Source of the DNA: Bacteroidia bacterium
GTDB taxonomy: Bacteria; Bacteroidota; Bacteroidia; Bacteroidales; Prolixibacteraceae
Length of the DNA stretch: 55,212 nucleotides
Assembly (NCBI GenBank): GCA_026391295.1
Contig: JAPLDS010000060.1
Location: 1 to 55,212, forward strand
Direction of reading: 5' to 3'
The notes beneath the pieces are model-generated. The model did not search any database, was not told the origin of the DNA, and saw only the letters and a program-made list of their open reading frames with translations. The translations under genes were made by a program, and so were the position numbers. Positions 1 through 8,488 of this stretch are shown here, piece after piece (the first letter of the stretch is position 1; every line of letters starts with the position of its first letter).

Positions 1-124
1 CTATTGGGATAATGGAATTTGTAGTGATATCACCCGATCCGATATCTTCTCGAAGTGCATAATCGATGATCGGTTTTATGAGCGCAAAATCGATCTCTTT
101 AGTTGGCAGTTCTGACGGCTTCAT
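1..124 (-). CDS. nadC: Nicotinate-nucleotide pyrophosphorylase (quinolinate phosphoribosyltransferase), N-terminal part
   Basis: This is the first 41 codons of a minus-strand gene that runs off the left edge of the window. The enzyme converts quinolinate and PRPP to nicotinate mononucleotide, the step that follows the NadA/NadB reactions in NAD synthesis. The translation holds the family's N-terminal signature (I-x-x-x-L-x-EDIGSGDITT). The chosen start, ATG at 122-124, lies inside the last codons of nadB, so the two genes overlap by 26 bases in different frames, as expected of translationally coupled operon partners. No other start is visible before the nadB frame closes. The family is clear from the motif and the neighbour; the exact start is inferred. 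Confidence 0.85.
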   Translation of the reverse strand, partial: MKPSELPTKEIDFALIKPIIDYALREDIGSGDITTNSIIPI

Positions 125-1676
125 AATGGATCTTTTTACCTTTTTCCTGTAAAATATGATGCAGCTGTTCTTTAATTTCAACTGGATAGTCTGTCCGAAC
201 ATGTCCTCCTCTGCTCTCTTTTCTTTCGATAGCTGATAAGGTGATGGTTCTGCAGATATCTGTTAGGTTTATAATCTTATGATAATTATAATCCGAACTA
301 TTTATATTGTATTGAGCTGCAATTTCATCTATTCGAGCTAGCGCTTTTTCGAGGCCTAGCCCATTTCTTACGATTCCAACATGATCGCTCATGATATTAG
401 CAAGCTCATTTTTTATATCCAAGAAAACCTGGTCCGTATTGGCATTTAAATTTATCGTTTTTATCTCAGATTTCAATGGTTTATTTTTATTCAGATGCCT
501 CGCTTTTTCAACGGCTCTTTTCCCATATACCAGGCATTCTAATAACGAATTACTTGCAAGTCTGTTGGCTCCCATTACACCTGTTGCAGCAACTTCTCCA
601 CAGGCAAATAATGAAGGTATACTTGTAGCGCCATAAAGATCGGTACGAATGCCTCCAACCATATAGTGTGCTGCTGGCGCGATCGGTATTAAGTCGGTCA
701 TAAGATCGATGCCAAGCTGTTTGAGGTGCGCTCCAATAGAGCTAAATCTTTCGTTTAAGGTATCATTGTCTAGATGTCTGAGGCTTAGGTTGACATTGGC
801 TCCTGTTTCTTGCATCCTTTTGAATATGGCAGATGCTACAATATCGCGGGGTGCTAATTCTGCTAATGGATGTATTTCAGGCATGAAACGAATCCCATTG
901 ACATCAATTAAATGTGCTCCTTCTCCTCTCACCGCCTCGCTAATTAAATAGGCATCTTCGCCGTTTATGGCAAGTGCGGTAGGGTGGAATTGAATAAATT
1001 CCATATCTGCAAGTTCTGCACCTGCTTGCCATGCTAGAGCAATACCATCGCCTGTTGCTGTATATGGATTTGTTGACCTTGAGTATAGACGTGATAATCC
1101 TCCAGTTGCTAATATGGTACTATTCCCAAGAAATAAAATATTTTCGCCAGTCGTGTAATGCAGTGCTTGTATCCCTTTACAACAGTTGTCTTCAACGATG
1201 ATTTTTAGTGCGGCACAGTATTCGAACGTTGTGATTTCTGACCTTTCTATTACTTTATGAAGCATAAAGCTAGTCATCATTTTACCTGTTGCATCACCCC
1301 CTGCATGTAAGATGCGACGCTGAGAATGACCACCTTCTAATCCTAAGATTAAGGCCCCATCTTCGTCTTTATCGAATTCCATCCCTTGAGCGATCAGTTC
1401 TTTGACGCGCTCAAGACCTTCTTCGACCAGCAGTTTTACTGCATCTTGATCGCAAAGATTTCGTCCAGCAATGAGGGTGTCATTGTAGTGCTCAATTGGG
1501 TGATCTTGCGCTCCAATAGCAGCTGCTATGCCTCCTTGGGCATGATATGAATTACTAATGTCTAACTCCGATTTTGAAATTAGCGCCACAGTGCCATAAT
1601 CTGCTGCATGATAAGCTGCAAGAAGCCCAGCTAAGCCACTGCCGACAACTACAATATCAAATTCGAGGATTTTCAT
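99..1676 (-). CDS. nadB: L-aspartate oxidase
   Basis: FAD-dependent oxidase making iminoaspartate from L-aspartate for quinolinate synthesis; cytoplasmic. The 525-residue length is normal. The N-terminal Rossmann motif GSGLAGL lies at residues 12-18, the conserved SYHAQGGIAA segment at about 43-52, the HAGGDATG flavin loop at 124-131, and the substrate-region motif EFIQFHPTAL in the middle. The C-terminal helical domain typical of the succinate dehydrogenase/fumarate reductase flavoprotein superfamily is present. NadB is separated from fumarate reductase by lacking a frdB-type neighbour and by lying directly upstream of nadC with a 26-base overlap. An anaerobic host would be expected to use fumarate as electron acceptor; that is inference. 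Very secure call. Confidence 0.97.
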   Translation of the reverse strand: MKILEFDIVVVGSGLAGLLAAYHAADYGTVALISKSELDISNSYHAQGGIAAAIGAQDHPIEHYNDTLIAGRNLCDQDAVKLLVEEGLERVKELIAQGMEFDKDEDGALILGLEGGHSQRRILHAGGDATGKMMTSFMLHKVIERSEITTFEYCAALKIIVEDNCCKGIQALHYTTGENILFLGNSTILATGGLSRLYSRSTNPYTATGDGIALAWQAGAELADMEFIQFHPTALAINGEDAYLISEAVRGEGAHLIDVNGIRFMPEIHPLAELAPRDIVASAIFKRMQETGANVNLSLRHLDNDTLNERFSSIGAHLKQLGIDLMTDLIPIAPAAHYMVGGIRTDLYGATSIPSLFACGEVAATGVMGANRLASNSLLECLVYGKRAVEKARHLNKNKPLKSEIKTINLNANTDQVFLDIKNELANIMSDHVGIVRNGLGLEKALARIDEIAAQYNINSSDYNYHKIINLTDICRTITLSAIERKESRGGHVRTDYPVEIKEQLHHILQEKGKKIHYEAVRTAN

Positions 1677-1710
1677 TAAAAAGCTAAGTTTTGTCTAGTT
1701 AAATGAGCCA

Positions 1711-1718
1711 CAAAAGTA
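1711..1718 (-). promoter_or_regulatory. Candidate -7 element of the nadB promoter
   Basis: Read on the minus strand this is TACTTTTG, an exact match to the Bacteroidota -7 consensus TAnnTTTG, about 35 bases before the nadB start. No good TTTG is seen at the -33 position, so the assignment rests on one element and its location. Confidence 0.35.
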
Positions 1719-1855
1719 ACATTTCCACCTTAGAAAATCGCAGAAGTGTATTTTAAATAATTCAATGTTGCCCATAAATAGATTCTGATGCTCAAATGAT
1801 AGAGTAGATCTTTTTCAATTTCAAATGAAATTATAACGCAAATTGGAAAATAAAT

Positions 1856-1863
1856 TACCTTTG
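1856..1863 (+). promoter_or_regulatory. Candidate -7 element for the Met/Gly/Cys-repeat protein gene
   Basis: TACCTTTG matches TAnnTTTG exactly and lies 26 bases before the ATG at 1890. A -33 TTTG at the usual distance is not evident. Confidence 0.4.
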
Positions 1864-1889
1864 AATAGTATAAACTAACTTTTTTTAAG

Positions 1890-2564
1890 ATGAATAATAG
1901 AAAACAATTAGAAAGCGGGATGTGGTCTTATGCCTTTGTGCTGCTTTTTTTTAGTCTTGTTTTTATAAGTTTTGAAGCAAAAACGCAAGTTGTGTTGTCG
2001 GATCCAGGACATGGTCCAAAGACTGTTCGGATGATTAAGATGAAAGTGGATAAAAACGGACAAAGAACTACGATTGATACAACCTTTACTCAGCAAGGGG
2101 CAGTTAAGGGCGATTCATTACCTCGTGTAATTAATGTGAGGGTGTCGAAAAATAAAGGGCATGAAAAGGTAATGATTTTGAAGACCGACGACCAAGATGG
2201 TACATTTTATAATAGGCCATCTGCCAATGAGCCTATTGAAGTGATTATTCAACAGGGTGATTCAGTAGGTGGAAGCGCGATGATTAAAAGAATCGATGTG
2301 CAAAATTATGATTCAAAGCTGATGGGTGGTCGCTGTCCAATGATGAAAGGTCCAATGGGAGGTCGATGCCCGATAATGAATGGTCCAATGGGAGGTGATC
2401 CATTTGCCTTTAATTCTCGTGATAATTCAATTGTTTCCTATAAAAGACGACATAGAGGGAATGGACTTGAGAAGATTACTATTATTCGCAAGAGGCCAAC
2501 TGAAAACAATGAGGAACGTGAAATTAAAGTTGAAACAGAGGTTTCAAAAGAAGTTGTGAAATAA
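1890..2564 (+). CDS. Secreted protein of unknown function with Met/Gly/Cys-rich 11-residue repeats
   Basis: I do not recognise this 224-residue protein. Residues about 14-33 are strongly hydrophobic and followed by KTQV, so export is likely. The mature part is rich in charged and polar residues. Its most notable feature is residues 145-170, where an 11-residue unit with consensus MGGRCPxMxGP occurs twice in tandem and begins a third time (MGGDPF). The units put Met and Cys at fixed spacing, which would suit soft-metal binding (Cu+, Ag+), but this is inference from composition only. The C-terminal 40 residues are highly charged (many Arg/Lys/Glu). The gene stands alone, diverging from nadB, with its own TAnnTTTG candidate promoter and a strong terminator 29 bases after the stop. 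Confidence 0.7.
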   Translation: MNNRKQLESGMWSYAFVLLFFSLVFISFEAKTQVVLSDPGHGPKTVRMIKMKVDKNGQRTTIDTTFTQQGAVKGDSLPRVINVRVSKNKGHEKVMILKTDDQDGTFYNRPSANEPIEVIIQQGDSVGGSAMIKRIDVQNYDSKLMGGRCPMMKGPMGGRCPIMNGPMGGDPFAFNSRDNSIVSYKRRHRGNGLEKITIIRKRPTENNEEREIKVETEVSKEVVK

Positions 2565-2592
2565 GGTTAATCAGAACCAGTTAGGATACAAT

Positions 2593-2622
2593 AAAAAAGG
2601 TGGAATTGCTTCCACCTTTTTT
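2593..2622. terminator. Bidirectional intrinsic terminator
   Basis: Seven-base stem GGTGGAA/TTCCACC with a four-base loop, flanked by A6 on the left and T6 on the right, so the stem extends and gives a U-tract in both directions. It lies between two convergent genes and can serve both. Confidence 0.85.
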
Positions 2623-2640
2623 ATTTTTGTAACATGATAC

Positions 2641-4122
2641 TTAAACTGGCATGTCTGGTAATGACCAAGGTGCACGGTAAGTATGTTTAATTAGTTCTGC
2701 AGCATACGCTTTTGCATTAATAGCATCGGTGTATGTTTTATTAAATGTTGGATGACCATCATGAATCTCAAATTTATCCTCAAGAACAGTTTTAATTGTT
2801 TCTGAATCTTTAAGGTTTGTGAATTGCATGTTTGGACCATCCCAATCTAAGATTTTATCTAATGATTGCAGACGAACAGCTAATACTCCCATCACAACCA
2901 TTTCATTAAATGGTCCTGATTCACTAAAGTCTGAAGCTGTTTTTTGACGAGATTCAGGAGATTCTTTTGCTGCACGAACCCAATCTAATTCGTGTGATAA
3001 AGCAACACGGCGACGGAATTTAGGTGCGTTTGGTGTGCGACCAGATAATAACCATGGTCGAACGCCATAGCAACCGCAGATCAATTTGTCTTTAGTTCCG
3101 TGGAAAATTACACAGCCACCTGCATCGTTAGGGTCTTTGCCGTCTGGCCAGCCCGCTGGAAGCATTGGTTTAATTCCACCATCGTACCATAAAACCTCAA
3201 CTTTAGGAAGTTTGATTTTGAAATCTTTCGGTTTTGGTCTTTCTGGGAAAGTAAGACATACAGATTGTGCAGTAGGTGCACTATCAGTAAGTAATAACGT
3301 AGAATTTCCTTGAGCATGAATAGGATAGCCTAGTCTAAGTCCAGCAAATACTGGGTGCAGAATATGGCAAGCCATATCGCCTAATGCACCTGTACCGAAA
3401 TCCCACCATCCACGCCAGTTCCATGGGTGATAAAGTTCATTGTACATCCGTTTTTTCGCAGGTCCAATGAATAAATCCCAATCAAGAGTTTCAGGAACCC
3501 AAGATCCATTCTTTGGTGTGTTCTGACCTTGTGGCCAAATTGGACGATCGGTAAATGCTTCAACCTTCGTGATCTCTCCAATCTCACCATTAGCAATCCA
3601 CTCACAGGTAAGGTTTACGCCTTCTTGAGACGAACCTTGGTTACCCATTTGTGTTGCAACTTTATGTTTTGCTGCAAGCTTAGTAAGTAATCTTGATTCG
3701 TAAACTGTGTGTGTAAGAGGTTTCTGGCAATATACGTGCTTGCCTAAAGTAATGGCCGTAGCAGATATAATTGCATGCGTATGGTCAGCAGTTGCTACCA
3801 TTACACCGTCAATAGACTTGCCAATCTCGTCGTACATAACTCTCCAGTCCTTGTACTTCTTAGCATTTGGGAATTCTTTGAAGGTTTTTTCAGAATATTT
3901 CCAGTCTACATCGCATAATCCTACAATGTTTTCTGAACTCATGTTTTTAATATTACCATGACCCATTCCGCCAATACCAACTCCTGCGATATTTAATTTA
4001 TCGCTGGGGGCACGGTGTCCAAGACCTGCAATAGTGTTTGAGGGTACTATTGAGATCGCGGCAGCAGCTGCTGCGCCGGTTCCCAAAAATCCTCTTCTTG
4101 AAACTTTGCTGTTTTCTTTCAT
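2641..4122 (-). CDS. Gfo/Idh/MocA family oxidoreductase with twin-arginine signal
   Basis: NAD(P)-dependent sugar or cyclitol dehydrogenase-like protein, 493 residues. The N-terminus carries a Tat signal (SRRGFLG at residues 8-14 followed by an Ala-rich hydrophobic stretch), so it is probably exported folded with its cofactor. The nucleotide-binding loop GVGIGGMGHG is at about 47-56, and the family's KP dipeptide (QKPLTH) at about 133-138. The substrate is unknown. Tat-exported members are common in Bacteroidota and Planctomycetota and are usually tied to carbohydrate use. It appears monocistronic: a terminator lies just after it and 368 bases separate it from the next minus-strand gene. A second, divergent member of the family lies at 36896-38206. 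Confidence 0.9.
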   Translation of the reverse strand: MKENSKVSRRGFLGTGAAAAAAISIVPSNTIAGLGHRAPSDKLNIAGVGIGGMGHGNIKNMSSENIVGLCDVDWKYSEKTFKEFPNAKKYKDWRVMYDEIGKSIDGVMVATADHTHAIISATAITLGKHVYCQKPLTHTVYESRLLTKLAAKHKVATQMGNQGSSQEGVNLTCEWIANGEIGEITKVEAFTDRPIWPQGQNTPKNGSWVPETLDWDLFIGPAKKRMYNELYHPWNWRGWWDFGTGALGDMACHILHPVFAGLRLGYPIHAQGNSTLLLTDSAPTAQSVCLTFPERPKPKDFKIKLPKVEVLWYDGGIKPMLPAGWPDGKDPNDAGGCVIFHGTKDKLICGCYGVRPWLLSGRTPNAPKFRRRVALSHELDWVRAAKESPESRQKTASDFSESGPFNEMVVMGVLAVRLQSLDKILDWDGPNMQFTNLKDSETIKTVLEDKFEIHDGHPTFNKTYTDAINAKAYAAELIKHTYRAPWSLPDMPV

Positions 4123-4490
4123 GATGAAAATAAATCGTATAAAGTTTGATGGTTCGTAATTGATTGCTAAAGATATTGGTTCTTGTTGATAACAACAAAT
4201 TTTGTGTCTTTTTAATCTTTAAGAATTATAATTTATTTCTTTTATTTTCTTATTTAGTTAATCGATTGGAAATAAGATTTTTACAATTTAAATGTCTCTG
4301 TTCAAGAGGTTTTTTAGTTCCTTATCCATTCCTATTTAAAGACTTGAAATTCTTGAAACACTATTTTGACGCGAGTTTTAAGCCTAAATATGTTCTTAGC
4401 TTTCATGCTGAATATAGGATCTTTTAAAATGAAATTAGTTTTTAAAAGGGTTTTGGATTTGGGGTGTTAGGTGAAGCCTAAATGTTATTT
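4123..4490. other. Intergenic AT-rich stretch, no gene seen
   Basis: Upstream of the minus-strand oxidoreductase at 2641-4122 and downstream of the nuclease-fold gene. An open plus-strand frame of 87 codons inside it has low-complexity Phe/Leu/Lys composition and no recognisable features, so I do not call it. A short perfect hairpin, TTGTTG-ATAA-CAACAA at 4183-4198, is the only structure I noticed. Confidence 0.5.
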
Positions 4491-5513
4491 TCACTGCAAT
4501 GTCTTGACTATAATCTTTACTGGTAAATGGTCGCTGGTTCCTCCATGATAAGTAGGTCCCATATAGGTTCGGAAAGGCTTCGACCCCAGATAGGCTTTAT
4601 CTGCCTCTAGTAAGAAATTGAAATTGCAGATTCCTTTTGCACTCGATTGAACCTGAATAGATGGGTCGGAAAGTAGATTTTTACTACATATTATTTGATC
4701 AAATATCTCCCATTGACCACCATTTCGAATGGTTCCATCTGTAGATTTACCCCATAATGTTGAAAGATTGACCAATGAATTTAAATCCTCGTCACCAGGA
4801 TAGGGAATAGCTTTTAATATGGTACTAATACATTTTTCGCTCGGTGCTGCATTGAAATCACCCATAATTACAATGCGCGCATTGGGATCAGACAATTGAA
4901 TTGCGTTGACCTGGCTCCTTAGTATGGTTGCAGCTAACTCTCTTTTGGCTACAGTCTCGGTATACCCTCCACTTCTTGATGGCCAATGATTGACATAAAT
5001 GTGAAATTGCTTGCCTCCAAGCTTAGCTTTTAAATACAGGATATCTCTAGATTGAAATCCGTTTTTCCCAATCTTTGCAACCGGTATAAAATCAAAGTCA
5101 ATCGGTTTTATCAAGTCTTTTCTGTAAAGCAAAGCCACATCGATGCCTCGAGGATCAGGTGAATCTTTATGTATTATGCCATATGTAATCTTACGAAGTG
5201 GCGTTTGAGTGATTAACTGCTCGACTACCCAACGGTTTTCTACCTCTGCCAATCCAATGACACATGGAAACTGACCTTCGCTAGCTGCAATGATCGCTTT
5301 GTAAAGCATTTGTAGTTTCTTGGTAAAGCGTCCTGACGACCAATGTTTGGTCCCTCGAGGTGAAAATTCTTCGTCGGCCGTGAGAGGATCATCCCAAGTG
5401 TCGAAAAGATTTTCGACATTGTAGAAAACTATCGTGTTTGTTTGCTGCGCTTTGGCCGAATGGTACGAAAAGATTAATAAAAATAGTACAAGCCACTTCA
5501 GCGTGATTTGCAT
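4491..5513 (-). CDS. Secreted endonuclease/exonuclease/phosphatase family protein
   Basis: A DNase I-fold hydrolase (nuclease or phosphodiesterase), 340 residues, with a signal peptide at about 1-22 ending in AKAQ. The metal- and phosphate-binding motifs are in order: NVENLFD at 32-38, AEVEN at 89-93 (metal-binding Glu90), NHWPSR at 175-180, GDFN at 218-221 and SDHLPV near the C-terminus. All catalytic motifs are intact. The true substrate (DNA, a phospholipid head group or another phosphodiester) cannot be read from the sequence. It lies 89 bases downstream of the SSS transporter gene on the same strand and may be co-transcribed with the NamZ/symporter pair, although a small hairpin lies in between. 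Confidence 0.88.
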   Translation of the reverse strand: MQITLKWLVLFLLIFSYHSAKAQQTNTIVFYNVENLFDTWDDPLTADEEFSPRGTKHWSSGRFTKKLQMLYKAIIAASEGQFPCVIGLAEVENRWVVEQLITQTPLRKITYGIIHKDSPDPRGIDVALLYRKDLIKPIDFDFIPVAKIGKNGFQSRDILYLKAKLGGKQFHIYVNHWPSRSGGYTETVAKRELAATILRSQVNAIQLSDPNARIVIMGDFNAAPSEKCISTILKAIPYPGDEDLNSLVNLSTLWGKSTDGTIRNGGQWEIFDQIICSKNLLSDPSIQVQSSAKGICNFNFLLEADKAYLGSKPFRTYMGPTYHGGTSDHLPVKIIVKTLQ

Positions 5514-5549
5514 ATGGGATGATAAAAAAGGTTTAAATCATTGATGATG

Positions 5550-5572
5550 CAATGTGAATCTAATCCACATTG
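5550..5572 (-). other. Inverted repeat between symporter and nuclease genes
   Basis: CAATGTG and CACATTG arms separated by nine bases. No convincing U-tract follows, so it may be a weak terminator, a processing site or an operator. Listed because it decides whether the nuclease gene belongs to the upstream operon. Confidence 0.3.
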
Positions 5573-5602
5573 ATTAAAGATACAACTTAATTGAGTGAGA
5601 TG

Positions 5603-7060
5603 TTAAGCTGTTTTAACCAGTGATTTTTTCGTTCGGATCATCCATAGACCTGCAAAAGTTATCGCCCCATTAATGATGATCAGCTCGAAGCCTATTTTAT
5701 AACCATTTAAAAGTTGAACAGAATTGGCATCGATGGCCCAGGCAATAAAAGGGGAGCATACCGCAACATAAGGTACCCATTTGTCTTTGATCTCTCTCTT
5801 GGTCATTAAGCCAAAGGCGAATAAGCCGAGTAAGGGACCATAGGTATATCCTGCAGCTTTAAATACGGCCACCACAACACTCTGGTCATTGATCAATTTG
5901 AAGATCATAATAACGAGAAAGAGTAATAGGGAAAAGGCAATGTGTGTGCGGCGAAGTAACGATTTTCGTTGTTCTTGAGGCCTTTGATTAATAGCTAAAA
6001 AATCGATGCAGAATGCAGTGGTCAAAGAGGTTAGAGCCGAATCTGCACTGGCGTAATTAGCTGCAGTAATCCCAAGTAAAAAGAATATTCCAATCAAGAG
6101 ATTCATGTGATTTAACGCTAACATCGGAAACAAAAAGTCCGATTTCTCTGGCAGCTTAATCCCATTTGTACTGGCAAATAGATAAAGCAATACACCTAAG
6201 AGAAGAAACATTCCTACAACTACAACAAAGATGGCGCTGAAGGTTAACATATTTTTTTGCGACTCCTTCAAACTCTTGCAGGTGAGATTTTTTTGCATCA
6301 TATCCTGATCTAAACCAACCATGACAATGGTTACAAAAATTCCTGAAATAAATTGTTTGAAGAAATATTTACCTGATTTAACATCCCATTCAAAGATTTT
6401 GGAATAGGGATGATCCGTAATTTTTTGTAAAGTCTGGTTAACACTCCAATCAAAGCTTGAGAAGATATAGTAAATCGATAAGACCACTGCTGTTAAAAGA
6501 AAGATAGTCTGAAGAGAATCGGTGTAGATAATAGTCTTTACTCCACCTTTGTAGGTGTAGACCCAGATCAAGAAAATACTAATCAGAACTGTTACTGCAA
6601 AGGGAATGCCTATCGCATCAAAGAGCGCTAATTGCAGAACCTCAGCGACTAAATACATCCGAAAAGCGGCCCCGACGGTTCTGGACAACAGAAAGAAAAA
6701 GGAACCTGACTTATAGGCGTAAACACCGAAACGCTGTTCTAAATAACTATAAATTGAGATCAAGTTAAGTCGATAATAGACAGGTAGTAAAACCAATGCA
6801 ACAATCCAAAATCCCACTAGGTTGCCCATGATAAATTGAAAGTAGGTGCTGGCCGAATTCCCAACTTCACCCGGCACCGAGATAAAGGTAACGCCAGAGA
6901 TTGTCGTTCCAATCATTCCAAAGGCTACAATAAACCAAGGAGATTTCCGGTTAGCCGTGAAGAACGTATCTGTTGTTGCTGACTTGCCTGTTAGATGAGC
7001 AATAAAGATCAGCATTAAAAAATAACAACCTAAGAGTACTGCGACGAGAATTGGATTCAT
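5603..7060 (-). CDS. Sodium:solute symporter (SSS family)
   Basis: Inner-membrane secondary transporter of 485 residues with about 13 hydrophobic segments and the SSS hallmarks: an N-terminal region with GMIGTTISGVTFISVPG, a loop YTYKGGVKTIIYTDSLQ, and a small-residue-rich late helix (AANYASADSALTSL) that in this family contributes to Na+ binding. The substrate cannot be assigned directly. Its start is only five bases from the stop of the NamZ gene upstream, so both are surely one transcript, and uptake of a MurNAc- or muropeptide-type product is the most economical guess. This is inference from context, not from motif. Confidence 0.88.
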   Translation of the reverse strand: MNPILVAVLLGCYFLMLIFIAHLTGKSATTDTFFTANRKSPWFIVAFGMIGTTISGVTFISVPGEVGNSASTYFQFIMGNLVGFWIVALVLLPVYYRLNLISIYSYLEQRFGVYAYKSGSFFFLLSRTVGAAFRMYLVAEVLQLALFDAIGIPFAVTVLISIFLIWVYTYKGGVKTIIYTDSLQTIFLLTAVVLSIYYIFSSFDWSVNQTLQKITDHPYSKIFEWDVKSGKYFFKQFISGIFVTIVMVGLDQDMMQKNLTCKSLKESQKNMLTFSAIFVVVVGMFLLLGVLLYLFASTNGIKLPEKSDFLFPMLALNHMNLLIGIFFLLGITAANYASADSALTSLTTAFCIDFLAINQRPQEQRKSLLRRTHIAFSLLLFLVIMIFKLINDQSVVVAVFKAAGYTYGPLLGLFAFGLMTKREIKDKWVPYVAVCSPFIAWAIDANSVQLLNGYKIGFELIIINGAITFAGLWMIRTKKSLVKTA

Positions 7061-7065
7061 TCGTT

Positions 7066-8271
7066 CTATTTAAAATCAGAATATAGAAGATATTTTTTAC
7101 GTATGGACCGGTAATTAGCTAATTCTACAGCCCAGCTTTTACTTATCTCTGCTTCATCTTTGCCTTCCAGAATTAACTTTAGTACTGTGTCATTGCCCAT
7201 CAGCAGATTAAACCACGACGCCCGAGTCAAAAACTGATCGCTTTTTTTAAACTTATTCAGCCATTGGATAAAAAACGTTAACGTGAATTTTGGAGCAGTG
7301 GCCAATGACCGAAGATCATCACCATAACAGAGCTTATCTTTTTGAAGTGGATTTAAGTCCATCCCTGAGATACTTTTGGGAGTAAAGGTGAATCTTCCAA
7401 AATCAGAATTCGGATATCCAAGAACTTGGAATGGAAACTCAGTCCCTCTTCCTATGCTCACACTGGTGGCTTCGAAAAAGCAAAGCGAGGGGTAGAGCCT
7501 GATCGATTGTTGGTTCGGTAGGTTAGGAGAGGGTTTAATCGGTGGATCAAATAATGTTTTATGCGTATAATTTCCAATTTTTATGATTTCAAGATCAGTC
7601 TGAACACCATTATTTAGCCATCTCTCCCCGTTTATCATTAAAGCTAATTCGCCAATGGTACAGCCATGAACAACGGGTATTGGATCTAATCCGACAAATG
7701 ATTTAAAAGCTGGTTTAAGGACTGGACCAGCGGTATAATCTCCGTTTGGATTTGGTCGGTCAAGGATCACAAGTTTCTTGTGATTCTCTGCACAGGCCTC
7801 CATAACATAATGCAGCGTGCTTATATAGGTGTAAAATCGACAGCCTACATCTTGGATGTCAAACACTATAACGTCAATGTCCTCAAGTTGCTTGGATGTT
7901 GGCTTCTTGTTTTTGCCATATATCGATACAATTGAAACGCCCGTTTTAGTATCCTTTGAGTTGGAAATAGTTTCGCCAGCTCCAGCTTCACCTCTAAATC
8001 CATGCTCAGGGGCAAAAATTGTCTTAACCGACATTTGCTTCCGAATCAAGAAGTCAACTAAATGCTCATTTTCTATGGTGGAAGTCTGATTTACAACTAA
8101 TCCAATCGATTTTCCTTTGAGTAGGTCTAAATATTGCTCCGGCTGACTTGCCCCTGTAATGACAGGTTTTGAGTTTGCCTGAACATTATTGATGACACCG
8201 ATAAAAAGAAATAGGATGACCAGTACCGCCCAAAAGTTAGTTTGTTTATGCCTTTTTTCTTTATTTTCCAA
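7066..8271 (-). CDS. namZ: Exo-beta-N-acetylmuramidase NamZ family (DUF1343, GH171)
   Basis: A 401-residue DUF1343 protein. The characterised Bacillus member removes non-reducing terminal MurNAc from peptidoglycan fragments. A basic N-terminus followed by a hydrophobic segment (about 13-30) predicts an uncleaved anchor or signal peptide, so it acts in the periplasm or at the membrane. Family landmarks visible are GLVVNQTS, FAPEHGFRGEAGAGE, VFDIQDVGCRFYTYISTL, ILDRPNPNG and ATSVSIGRGTEFPFQVLG. It heads the minus-strand operon with the SSS symporter and diverges from the GH3/AmiE-like fusion gene, an arrangement that recalls the NagZ-AmiE-NamZ recycling set of Bacillus subtilis. High confidence for family, moderate for the exact activity. 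Confidence 0.88.
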   Translation of the reverse strand: MENKEKRHKQTNFWAVLVILFLFIGVINNVQANSKPVITGASQPEQYLDLLKGKSIGLVVNQTSTIENEHLVDFLIRKQMSVKTIFAPEHGFRGEAGAGETISNSKDTKTGVSIVSIYGKNKKPTSKQLEDIDVIVFDIQDVGCRFYTYISTLHYVMEACAENHKKLVILDRPNPNGDYTAGPVLKPAFKSFVGLDPIPVVHGCTIGELALMINGERWLNNGVQTDLEIIKIGNYTHKTLFDPPIKPSPNLPNQQSIRLYPSLCFFEATSVSIGRGTEFPFQVLGYPNSDFGRFTFTPKSISGMDLNPLQKDKLCYGDDLRSLATAPKFTLTFFIQWLNKFKKSDQFLTRASWFNLLMGNDTVLKLILEGKDEAEISKSWAVELANYRSIRKKYLLYSDFK

Positions 8272-8351
8272 GGATTTAAATCTAGTAATTGTTGAGACTC
8301 GTTGACTTTTAGTATCGTTTGGTTTTCGTAATTCTTGTTGCGAAAGTTCAC

Positions 8352-8359
8352 CAAAATTA
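8352..8359 (-). promoter_or_regulatory. Candidate -7 element for the namZ-symporter operon
   Basis: Reads TAATTTTG on the minus strand, a TAnnTTTG match about 80 bases before the namZ start. No clear -33 element. Confidence 0.35.
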
Positions 8360-8443
8360 ATCGAATGGTTGAATATTTCTGAAACTACTACCTTCTTTTT
8401 TTTATAAATATCAGAATCGCCTTCTCAGTTCTGTTGTTTTGTC

Positions 8444-8451
8444 TATTTTTG
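8444..8451 (+). promoter_or_regulatory. Candidate -7 element for the GH3/serine hydrolase gene
   Basis: TATTTTTG, a TAnnTTTG match 37 bases before the ATG at 8489. It lies in the 217-base divergent region shared with namZ. Confidence 0.4.
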
Positions 8452-8488
8452 AGCACATTAGTTTTGTAGATCACATCGAGTAAAGAAT

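Noticed and set aside
391-951. Open frames on the plus strand across nadB
   Set aside because: They are shadows of the nadB coding sequence with no independent support.
4164-4427. Open frame of 87 codons upstream of the first oxidoreductase
   Set aside because: Low-complexity Phe/Leu/Lys composition in an AT-rich gap, no promoter match and no recognisable motif.
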